Shown piece by piece: positions 7,429-13,302 of a stretch of 13,302 bases of DNA (its first letter is position 1; the number at the start of each line of letters is the position of its first letter). A program made the translations under genes and the position numbers. Source of the stretch: JAWXBG01 sp034439875 (GTDB lineage: Bacteria; Bacteroidota; Bacteroidia; Flavobacteriales_D; Sanyastnellaceae). The notes below the pieces were generated by a model, which saw only the letters and a list, made by a program, of their open reading frames with translations, was not told the DNA's origin and searched no databases. Where the stretch lies: NCBI GenBank assembly GCA_034439875.1, contig JAWXBG010000133.1, forward strand, positions 1 to 13,302, written 5' to 3'.

Positions 7429-7464
7429 AAGTTAAGAAAAGTTCGGGAATATTGTTCGATTGAT
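7429..7464. promoter_or_regulatory. Candidate LytTR binding site upstream of the second regulator
   Basis: On the plus strand AAGTTAAG (7429-7436) and AAGTTCGG (7439-7446) repeat with a 10-bp period, matching the paired GTT-core layout seen before the other regulator. TGTTCGATTGAT follows at 7453-7464, identical to 6591-6602. The order and orientation of repeats and 12-mer relative to the gene are the same in both cases, while the distance between them differs by about 8 bp. Confidence 0.45.
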
Positions 7465-7504
7465 CATAGACCTCTCGTCATCGTTAGGTTGACTCAGGCA
7501 GGAG

Positions 7505-7512
7505 CAAATGTA
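7505..7512 (-). promoter_or_regulatory. Possible -7 element for the second regulator
   Basis: TACATTTG on the minus strand (7512-7505) matches TAnnTTTG exactly, but no TTG-type -33 box stands at the usual spacing. It would give a leader of about 75 bases containing the repeats described at 7429-7464. The rest of the 255-bp divergent region (7423-7677) shows no gene. For the plus-strand gene only a weak TAAATTCG (7653-7660) is visible. Confidence 0.3.
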
Positions 7513-7677
7513 AGTTCCAGCTTCCTTCATCGCGTACTCCCGCAATGTCAGAACCTTTTGCTCTACCGCAGATTCCCTGAACATCGAACCCTGAACTTCA
7601 GCGCTTACTCTCAGGCTCCAAACCTCAAATAGGCCCGTTATTCGTTTTGGGGTAAATTCGCGAAATAAATACATCAC

Positions 7678-8652
7678 ATGAGCAAAGCACTGTTTGATCC
7701 GCATATTCTCGCATTACAAGAATTAATTGCCAAAGGCAAAAATCAAAAAAACAAAGGTGAATCGTTTTTCAAAAACGGTGGACGGGCTGTGTTGTTCCGT
7801 TTGGAAGGTTTGTGCAGAGTATACCGTGAGATAACAAACAAGAAATTTTTCGATACTTGGTATAAGCAATTCAAGCTAATAGAAGACATGCTTGGCGATA
7901 TGGATCATCAGCTTGCCATGCACGAGCACTTTTCTTCGGTAGCCGGATTAAAGAAAGCAAGTGAGAAGACATTTTTGAGTGTTTACACCAAATATAGTAC
8001 AATGACCAGTGAGGCCATGCTGGCCGGCGGACTGCTAAATGGCACTGCACTAAAAGAATTTGAAGAAGGTCTTTTACTCACAGAATGGCCCGAAGGAGAC
8101 AAAAACAAAGTTGAGTATGGCTTGGTAATGTGCAGTGAACTAGAAAAAGCAGAAGATAAATACCGTGATGGAGAAATTGATCCTTGGCACTTGGAAAATG
8201 GCGTGCACGAAATACGTCGTCGACTGCGTTGGGTCAGTATCTATGCTCAAACGGCTATGGGAATGATTCAGTTGAGAAAGTCCCCTTTCATTCCTGAAGA
8301 ACTTGAAGACTACTGCACCGATGAAATACTGACTTTGCCTTTCAACGTAATGCCCAAAAAGCTTACTGGTGTGCAACCTCTTTTTGTTCAGTCAAACTAT
8401 TTCTATGCTCTCAGTTGGATGATCCAATATCTAGGCGATTTGAAAGACGAAGGATTAATTCTCGAATCCTTCGACCTCTTGAAAAAAGAAAATAAAATTG
8501 CCGAGAAAGATTTGAAGGCCGCAAAAGAACTTTTGCCTGAAGCTACAGTAGCCGAATTGAGCTACGAAGCAGAAAGAGCTTTAGATAAATTCTTTTACGA
8601 TGATTATCTTGGAGATAGAATCATTCGAGATATTATCAGAAGTACCCACTGA
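7678..8652 (+). CDS. Alpha-helical protein with CHAD-like features, function unknown
   Basis: A 324-residue cytoplasmic protein with no signal peptide or membrane segment, predicted almost entirely helical. HEIRRRLRW (177-185) and the earlier pair AVLFRLEGLCRVYRE (37-51) followed by IEDMLGDMDHQL (68-79) resemble the layout of CHAD domains. Those are helical bundles with His/Arg-rich HxxRxxxRRLR motifs that bind polyphosphate. The resemblance is by pattern only, and the first helix lacks the usual His. No CYTH partner or polyphosphate kinase is nearby. The ATG at 7678 is the first good start after a short AT-rich leader. It is the only plus-strand gene in the window and converges with the methyltransferase gene, the stop codons being one base apart. 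It may equally be a lineage-specific protein unrelated to CHAD. Confidence 0.7.
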   Translation: MSKALFDPHILALQELIAKGKNQKNKGESFFKNGGRAVLFRLEGLCRVYREITNKKFFDTWYKQFKLIEDMLGDMDHQLAMHEHFSSVAGLKKASEKTFLSVYTKYSTMTSEAMLAGGLLNGTALKEFEEGLLLTEWPEGDKNKVEYGLVMCSELEKAEDKYRDGEIDPWHLENGVHEIRRRLRWVSIYAQTAMGMIQLRKSPFIPEELEDYCTDEILTLPFNVMPKKLTGVQPLFVQSNYFYALSWMIQYLGDLKDEGLILESFDLLKKENKIAEKDLKAAKELLPEATVAELSYEAERALDKFFYDDYLGDRIIRDIIRSTH

Positions 8653-8653
8653 C

Positions 8654-9688
8654 CTACTTCTTTTTTCGATTGACCACTATCATAAAGGGCGAAAGGAAAA
8701 GCCCCAACTGGTCACTCAATGATATGACCATGTTGAGGCACTTCCCTATGAGTCGCCTAAAAACAGATGAATAAGATTCGTCCCAAAACCCTGCAATAAC
8801 TTTGGTGTCGAAGCCATTGGGAATCGCAAACTCATCGTAGTTGCCTTTGGTAAGAATTCTCTCATTCCAACTACCAGTTTCAGGTTCTACTGTATTCAAT
8901 ACATAGAGCTTTGGGGCCACAATTTTTTTCGTCCTCCGGTATTCATCCACCACTGCAAGAAGCTTCCGACCATAATACTCGCGCGTAGCGGCAGCAATCT
9001 TACGAGCCATCAACGTTTCCAAATTGGGATCGTGTTTTACAATCATTTGAAGTCGGCGCTTTCTGAATATTGGTTCATATTTCAGATGTAGTCTTGCATG
9101 CCACAAAGCCATCAATGGATTATACGGATTAGCTGAAGTCCCTTGCACAACAACCATTTCCTCGCTGCTCAATGAAAAATAAAATGAATTCAGATCGGGC
9201 AAGTGTTCAATTACATTTCTACTTATCAATGCATTCAATTCAGTGTGACTCTCTTTCATTTTAGACTTCACAGCTTCCAAATCACCTGTTACAAATTGGG
9301 TAAGTTCCACTCCCAGTATACCACACAATTTAGCTGCATCTCTGCACGAATCGTCTACAATGTCATTGTACACAACCGACCGAAATCCCAATCGTGCGGC
9401 AAGCAAATAAGATGTTCCCATACCTGCGCCCAGGTCCACGAGATTAATTTCAGCAAAAGGCTTCTTCAATTGATCTGCAACCTCACAGAGCAATCTTGCG
9501 CTATACACAAGGGAAAAGTCGACTCGCTTTATATGATGTTTCAGAAAATAGCTCTTCTGATAAGGCGCAAGATCCAATTTCTCAATATCCAATCGCAATA
9601 AGTCTTCGCGCAATTGCAAAATCACGGGGACGAGCGTTTCTCTGAACTCTGGACGAAGGTGTTTCCTTATGTATTTCTCTGTTGACAT
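8654..9688 (-). CDS. Class I SAM-dependent methyltransferase, substrate unknown
   Basis: Numbering from the ATG at 9688 gives a 344-residue protein. An in-frame TTG at 9709 is possible but less likely. A helical N-terminal region is followed by the Rossmann SAM-binding core. Motif I is VDLGAGMGTS (84-93), acidic residues of motif II lie in VVYNDIVDD (105-113), motif III is TGDLE (134-138) and a motif IV/V-like NVIEHLPDL is at 158-166. The order fits the Methyltransf_11/23-type small-molecule or lipid/glycan enzymes, but a long C-terminal part (about 185-344) is not diagnostic. That part ends with a hydrophobic stretch and a basic NRKKK tail that may touch the membrane. No pathway neighbours identify a substrate. 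Its stop is one base from that of the convergent plus-strand gene, leaving no space for a terminator between them. Confidence 0.82.
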   Translation of the reverse strand: MSTEKYIRKHLRPEFRETLVPVILQLREDLLRLDIEKLDLAPYQKSYFLKHHIKRVDFSLVYSARLLCEVADQLKKPFAEINLVDLGAGMGTSYLLAARLGFRSVVYNDIVDDSCRDAAKLCGILGVELTQFVTGDLEAVKSKMKESHTELNALISRNVIEHLPDLNSFYFSLSSEEMVVVQGTSANPYNPLMALWHARLHLKYEPIFRKRRLQMIVKHDPNLETLMARKIAAATREYYGRKLLAVVDEYRRTKKIVAPKLYVLNTVEPETGSWNERILTKGNYDEFAIPNGFDTKVIAGFWDESYSSVFRRLIGKCLNMVISLSDQLGLFLSPFMIVVNRKKK

Positions 9689-9709
9689 TGCGTGAAGAAC
9701 AGTCTGCAA

Positions 9710-9895
9710 ACAAAAGCATAAAATATCGATTTTACCTCAGATAAAGAGATGTATTAATGACAAACCACTTTGTGGTGATAGATAATCCACTCGGGAAAAT
9801 TCGCATTAATTGGAATTCCCCGAAAATTACTGCACTAATATTTGACAGTTCAGATGAGGAGATCTGCTCTTCGGATCCGACAATCGATGTAGTAG
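9710..9895. other. Methyltransferase upstream region with small inverted repeats
   Basis: There is no gene here. Visible structures are ACCAC/GTGGT around TTT (9764-9776), CGGGAAAATTC (9792-9802) with GAATTCCCCG (9813-9822), and CAGAT/ATCTG (9851-9866). None has a following T-run convincing enough to call a terminator. The methyltransferase promoter should lie near 9690-9760 on the minus strand, but I see no strong TAnnTTTG match. Repeats begin at 9896. Confidence 0.5.
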
Positions 9896-10026
9896 TAATA
9901 CCAATGTTACTTAATAAATGGTCTAAAATATTTTATGCGGTTACAGTGGTAAATGCCGTTGTAATTTTTGTTTAGTTCAACTTAGTGAAACGAAATTGCA
10001 CTATTACATAAATCCAAACGGTATAA
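9896..10026 (+). repeat. F-type MITE-like element with E module (copy 3)
   Basis: The element begins TAATACCAAT (9896-9905) and ends AAACGGTATAA (10016-10026), the same imperfect terminal inverted repeats as 247-418. The E module (9946-10026) starts GTGGTAAATGCCGTTG and is about 86% identical by eye to 338-418. This copy lacks the half D module present at 287-335, so the element is 131 bp instead of 172 bp. Confidence 0.75.
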
Positions 10027-10044
10027 AAATGAAAAACTACTTTG

Positions 10045-10318
10045 AACCCAGAATCCGCATTGGGATTCGCTATGAAGTGCTAATACCGTTTATCCCGCAT
10101 TGCGCATTGGAAGCATCTAGGGGTTAATGCGCTGCGGGATTCTCGAATCTACACGATGGAACACAGTAATAGTTCGACCGATGAATTCCGATACCTCCAT
10201 CGCGTGATTCGGGATTATTTGATGGTGTATATTCATAAATCAAGAATAAAAATCGAGAAAGTGCTTGATATCACAGGGGGTTAGTGCTGTAATAGATTTC
10301 CAATGCGGATTCTGGTTT
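10045..10318. repeat. P element carrying an inverted D module (copy 3)
   Basis: P-type ends are AACCCAGAATCCGCATTGG (10045-10063) and CCAATGCGGATTCTGGTTT (10300-10318). The left arm continues as far as GAAGTGCTAA, then TAATACCGTTT (10081-10091) and the 124-bp D module at 10092-10215, again bounded by ATCCCG and CGGGAT. The right arm is 10216-10318. Compared with copy 1 (11-237) the right arm is collinear and about 94% identical, whereas D is about 92% identical but reversed. Relative to the intact P element at 2097-2272, D and its flank occupy the place of about 35 bp of the left arm. Confidence 0.85.
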
Positions 10319-10331
10319 TAATAATCATAAA

Positions 10332-10413
10332 GTGGTAAATGCCGCGAGAGTATCAGTTATAGACCAATGAAGTGAAACGGCATTGGACTATTACAGATAC
10401 AAAAACGGTATGA
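10332..10413 (+). repeat. E module (copy 4)
   Basis: GTGGTAAATGCCG at the start, GTGAAACGGCATTGGACTATTACA in the second half (split at 10372-10395) and AAAACGGTAT at the end mark this as a diverged E module. AATGCCG (10338-10344) and CGGCATT (10378-10384) form a perfect 7-bp inverted repeat, showing the module's central hairpin better than the other copies. Confidence 0.7.
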
Positions 10414-10420
10414 TAAGCAG

Positions 10421-10431
10421 ATTTGGTATTA
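10421..10431 (-). repeat. Element end motif overlapping the TPR gene stop codon
   Basis: Read on the minus strand, TAATACCAAAT (10431-10421) is the F-type terminal motif, and its first three bases are the TAA stop of the TPR gene. With TAATACCAAT at 9896 in the opposite orientation it brackets the whole third repeat cluster (9896-10431). Confidence 0.6.
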
Positions 10432-12117
10432 TTCCGTAGGAACAGCAAAAAGATCGCAGGGCACACCTGTGAGTCCAATCACTTCTTTGTCTTCCAGAAC
10501 CTGATTCGCAGTAATGTTTTCAGGATCCAATTCTTGAACCTTCATCCATGCAGCCTTAGCGCATAGAAGATTGTCTTGCTTGGCATAAAGAACTCCCAGA
10601 TAAGAATATGATTCGATCAAATTCTTCCTATTAGGCTCAATTTTAGCTGGGTCACCACTTATCGCTTTGATGTATTCTTCATAATATGGTTTCGCCAATC
10701 CGATTGGATTTTCTTGGTTATCAAGGTTCTTATTCGCTCTTCCTCTCCAAAAGAAACCATCCACATATGCCTTGGTAGTCATTGCAAAAGCAGTGTCTGC
10801 CGCTGCATAATTCTTATTGAAATAATGACTTTGTCCAAGTAGAAAATAGTCAATTTCTGTGCCTGTGGTTTTATCAATTTTCCTTTGGAACCACTCAGCA
10901 GCTTTGCCATTGTTTTTAAGCTTACTGTATATCATGGCTATTTCACCATATCCCTCTGGATATCCGCCTTCCATTGCAATGGCCTTTTCAATTTCCACTA
11001 CGGCAAGTGAGTCTTGACCCATCTTCGAAAGGATTTTTCCCTTGTAAGCATAGTCGCTTCCAATAATTTTTGGACTCTTGTTCTTTTCAGCGCGGACAAA
11101 AAACTCGTTCATGTTCTTCATTGCCACATCGCTCATTCCTACTTCATGATTTGCATATCCAAGAAGGCGATAAAGAACAGTATTATCTCGATTGCATGGC
11201 AACCATTTTTCAAGTTCGGTAATCGCCTTTGCATAATCCTTTGTCAAGAAAATGAAACTGGCATAACGTTGTCCTACACGGCAACTGTTGTTCAATTCGA
11301 GGTACTTCGCGTACGATTCTACAGCTTGCTTATAACGACCAGCCAAATAAATCAGCTCTGCCTTTTCGCGGTGAGCAGGAGCGAAATTTGGGTCGGCAGC
11401 AATTGCAGCGTTGAAGTTATTTAGTCCATCGTCCCAACTTTTTACTTTCACATAAAGCTGACCTTTCCGCAAAAGCACTCGAGTATTTGTAGGGTCTATA
11501 GAAGCAGATTGATTGTAATAACGAATCGCATTTGACAGATCTATGCCATCGTTTTCGGAGTGATAATCACCAAGCTGAATGTACACTTCTGGGTTTTTAT
11601 CATTTAATTTCAATGCAAGATTGATGTAATTATAAGCATCACTCAATTTCTTTTTCTCGCTTTGAATCAACGTTTCGGCCATCTTCAAATAGGCAACTTG
11701 CTGCACAGCTTTATCCACTTTGTTGCTTTTGGCATTCATAATTTCAATTGCCTTGTTGAATTGATTGGTAGCCATTGCTTCATCCCCTTTCTGCCACGCC
11801 GAACGGCCTAATCCAACATAATTCATAGGGTTTGTAGGCGCCACTTCTATACCCCGTCGGAATATGGCCATGGCCGAATCTTGAGTCAAATTATCTGACT
11901 CTTGTTTGCCCCAATAGTAGTAGTTGTCGCCACAGAAGAAATATAGCTCGCCATTGGTGGGTTGCGCAATCAGAAGATTTCGAAAATCGAAAGAGGCCGA
12001 CTCATATCTTTCATTCAAAGTTTTTCGAATGGCTTCTTCTTTGGACTGACCAAATGATGAGAAAGCAAAAGCGGATGAAAGTAGAAATACGAATGTTGAT
12101 TTCATGATAGATTTCAT
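10429..12117 (-). CDS. Secreted tetratricopeptide-repeat protein
   Basis: About 562 residues from the ATG at 12117; a second ATG at 12105 gives an equally good signal peptide. The N-terminus (basic MKS, hydrophobic FVFLLSSAFAF, then SSFGQ) predicts export by Sec with cleavage near FGQ. The rest is a series of about 34-residue helical TPR units through most of the protein. These have typical alternating small/aromatic positions, for example NYVGLGRSAWQKGD, VYIQLGDYHSEND and VLLRKGQLYVK followed by IAADPNFAPAHREKAEL. TPR arrays mediate protein-protein contacts. The gene follows the PstS-like lipoprotein gene after about 25 bp and is probably cotranscribed. In Bacteroidota such a TPR protein commonly closes an exbB-exbD-tonB-pstS-like cluster (family knowledge). 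The stop codon lies in a repeat-element end, so the final residues may have been changed by insertion. Confidence 0.88.
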   Translation of the reverse strand: MKSIMKSTFVFLLSSAFAFSSFGQSKEEAIRKTLNERYESASFDFRNLLIAQPTNGELYFFCGDNYYYWGKQESDNLTQDSAMAIFRRGIEVAPTNPMNYVGLGRSAWQKGDEAMATNQFNKAIEIMNAKSNKVDKAVQQVAYLKMAETLIQSEKKKLSDAYNYINLALKLNDKNPEVYIQLGDYHSENDGIDLSNAIRYYNQSASIDPTNTRVLLRKGQLYVKVKSWDDGLNNFNAAIAADPNFAPAHREKAELIYLAGRYKQAVESYAKYLELNNSCRVGQRYASFIFLTKDYAKAITELEKWLPCNRDNTVLYRLLGYANHEVGMSDVAMKNMNEFFVRAEKNKSPKIIGSDYAYKGKILSKMGQDSLAVVEIEKAIAMEGGYPEGYGEIAMIYSKLKNNGKAAEWFQRKIDKTTGTEIDYFLLGQSHYFNKNYAAADTAFAMTTKAYVDGFFWRGRANKNLDNQENPIGLAKPYYEEYIKAISGDPAKIEPNRKNLIESYSYLGVLYAKQDNLLCAKAAWMKVQELDPENITANQVLEDKEVIGLTGVPCDLFAVPTE

Positions 12118-12142
12118 ATATAACAAATTGAGTGTCTTTTCT

Positions 12143-13078
12143 TTATGGTGTTGTATTTACTGTTCTAACTTGAAGTGTTGTGGGAACCATTCCCATCTTC
12201 TGCATAATCAGTTGGCCTTTCTCGCCGGCCAAATGAGAAACAAAGCCCGTGCCAAGAGTGCCCTTCAAGCCCGTGCGAATGGCATAAACTGTGCGATGAA
12301 ATGGATAACTTTTATCATAGATGTACGCAGGCACAGGTTTTCTTGGCATTCCTGGTTTTTTGAGGTTCGCGGGATCAATAATACCCGCAACCTTTACCTT
12401 CTTGACAAATGAGTTAGCCGTAGGATCATGCACATCACTTATCCAGCTTACGCTTATCACTCCAATTGCATCTGGATGGGTGGCCACATAGTTTATCACT
12501 TCCTCATTACTATTTACGGCAAAACAATTCGTTGGGAATGTTTCTGTTTTCAAAAAACGTTCCTTGATATATCTATAATTACAACTTTTGTTATTGTCAA
12601 AAACGATTGTGATTTCATCATCCCCACCAGTGCTACTTATTTGACTCCAAAACCCCACTTCACCGGTAAAGAAACCCTCTACTTGGGCCATTGTAAATAC
12701 GCTATCCTGCTTATCCGGGTGTAGAATAAATGCAAGTCCATCTTGGGCTATAGCCACTGATTCTGGGAGTCTATCCTTTGCTTTGAACATGGCAAGTTCT
12801 GCTTCGTTCAGCGGTCTACATATCACAGCAGCTTGAATAGAATCATTTAAAAGATCCGTGATTACGTCGGCCTCAGGCTTTAAAAAAGGAACAACATCTG
12901 CGTACTTATAAATCTGTTCGAACACAAAAATCTGGGAGTCCATCATCAGAGTGTATGAATCGTCTATTCCTATTTTCAGTTTTCCGCTCTGAATAGAATC
13001 TGCGTTGCGGTCGTAATTCTTACAAGAAAAAAGGCCAAGCGTAAAAACTACTAGCCAGAGAAAATTAATTCTGTTCAT
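12143..13078 (-). CDS. PstS-like substrate-binding lipoprotein
   Basis: A 311-residue protein with signal peptide and lipobox LFSC (16-19), so probably lipidated at C19 and anchored in the envelope. After the leader the protein follows the two-lobed periplasmic binding-protein plan of the PstS/phosphate-binding group. GKLKIGIDDSYT (32-43) is the first strand-helix, and DLLNDSIQAAVICRPLNEAE resembles the crossover region. A hinge-like YIYDKSYPFHRTVYAI segment near residues 250-265 matches the YP-type motif seen in PstS. No pstC, pstA or pstB permease genes are adjacent. Instead it overlaps a small membrane-protein gene by 14 bp upstream and precedes the TPR gene, an arrangement typical of the Exb/TonB-type clusters of Bacteroidota. 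True phosphate binding is therefore unproven. Confidence 0.85.
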   Translation of the reverse strand: MNRINFLWLVVFTLGLFSCKNYDRNADSIQSGKLKIGIDDSYTLMMDSQIFVFEQIYKYADVVPFLKPEADVITDLLNDSIQAAVICRPLNEAELAMFKAKDRLPESVAIAQDGLAFILHPDKQDSVFTMAQVEGFFTGEVGFWSQISSTGGDDEITIVFDNNKSCNYRYIKERFLKTETFPTNCFAVNSNEEVINYVATHPDAIGVISVSWISDVHDPTANSFVKKVKVAGIIDPANLKKPGMPRKPVPAYIYDKSYPFHRTVYAIRTGLKGTLGTGFVSHLAGEKGQLIMQKMGMVPTTLQVRTVNTTP

Positions 13079-13301
13079 TTCGTTTCATGTTTTGAAATTG
13101 TTTCTGTATTCTGATTCCACGAAAAGCGGCATACAATAAGGTCATACCTCCAAGTAAATACCTCTTATTTCCTTCAACCATCTCGCTCATGAGTGGCGTA
13201 AAAAAAAGCAGTAGGGCAAAAACCAAAAAAACAACTGTCATCAGCACAGAAAAGTACAGAAGCATTTTGGAGATCGAAACTGGTTGTTTTCCCGTAGGCA
13301 T
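13065..13301 (-). CDS. Small membrane protein with two transmembrane helices (start near window edge)
   Basis: 78 residues are visible from an ATG one base from the end of the window; the true start may lie further upstream. Residues 11-36 form a long hydrophobic segment (MLLYFSVLMTVVFLVFALLLFF, given here as a span) and about 49-61 form a second, weaker one, followed by a basic and Gln/Asn-rich tail (KQFQNMKRNEQN). No known domain was recognised. Its 3' end overlaps the start of the PstS-like gene by 14 bp, so translation is coupled. Similar small proteins sit between exbD/tonB and the pstS-like gene in Bacteroidota operons, which is the likely setting here, though those genes are outside the window. 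Confidence 0.65.
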   Translation of the reverse strand: MPTGKQPVSISKMLLYFSVLMTVVFLVFALLLFFTPLMSEMVEGNKRYLLGGMTLLYAAFRGIRIQKQFQNMKRNEQN

Positions 13302-13302
13302 A

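Noticed and set aside
7432..7704. 90-residue minus-strand frame between the second regulator and the CHAD-like gene
   Set aside because: It begins at a non-ATG codon inside the plus-strand gene and covers the divergent control region including the candidate LytTR repeats. No family resemblance.
9764..9822. Terminator for genes on either side
   Set aside because: The inverted repeats here are short and lack a following T-run on either strand, so a terminator call is not supported.
9757..9975. 72-residue plus-strand frame starting MTNHFVV
   Set aside because: It runs into the F element and ends in the E module. The N-terminal part has no family resemblance and no start signals, so I treat it as chance.
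1..10431. CRISPR array
   Set aside because: The repeats are long, few, irregularly spaced and nested, with no constant-length spacers and no cas genes.

Overview
The window looks like a chromosomal stretch of a Bacteroidota bacterium, probably of the Flavobacteriales/Cytophagales type. The evidence is: a long two-component-propeller histidine kinase of the LytS type, paired LytTR response regulators, the tail of an operon resembling the ExbB/ExbD/TonB-associated PstS-like plus TPR cluster of Bacteroidota, a -7 promoter motif of the TAnnTTTG class, weak or absent Shine-Dalgarno sequences and moderate AT richness. No phage, plasmid, CRISPR, tRNA or rRNA genes were seen.

Layout. Positions 1-418 hold nested non-coding repeats. 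dinB (translesion DNA polymerase IV, minus) occupies 463-1680. Positions 1681-2310 are intergenic; from about 1887 they carry a second repeat cluster containing one near-complete 176-bp palindromic element and a short tandem array. A terminator (2382-2407) and a small Asp-rich lipoprotein gene (2434-2736, minus) follow. Next comes a sensory cassette on the minus strand: a second LytTR regulator (6637-7422), the first LytTR regulator (5780-6544) and a 997-residue membrane sensor kinase (2790-5783), the last two overlapping by 4 bp. A plus-strand alpha-helical, CHAD-like protein of uncertain function (7678-8652) converges with a class I methyltransferase (8654-9688, minus), their stops one base apart. 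Positions 9710-10428 hold the third repeat cluster. The window closes with three minus-strand genes of one operon: a small two-helix membrane protein (13065-13301, near the window edge), a PstS-like lipoprotein (12143-13078) and a periplasmic TPR protein (10429-12117).

How they work together. The kinase probably senses an extracytoplasmic signal through two beta-propellers and a Y_Y_Y domain and phosphorylates one or both LytTR regulators. Both regulator genes have paired AAGTTNRG direct repeats just upstream of the start, plus an identical 12-mer, suggesting auto- or cross-regulation. The PstS-like/TPR pair likely serves an envelope energy-transduction (Exb/Tol-like) complex encoded beyond the window.

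The most unusual content is the repeat system: a family of MITE-like palindromic elements confined to the gaps around dinB and downstream of the TPR gene. They are built from reusable modules called here P, D, E and F. The 124-bp D module is present in opposite orientations in two otherwise collinear copies, and one element end coincides with the TPR gene stop codon. All identities are counts by eye.
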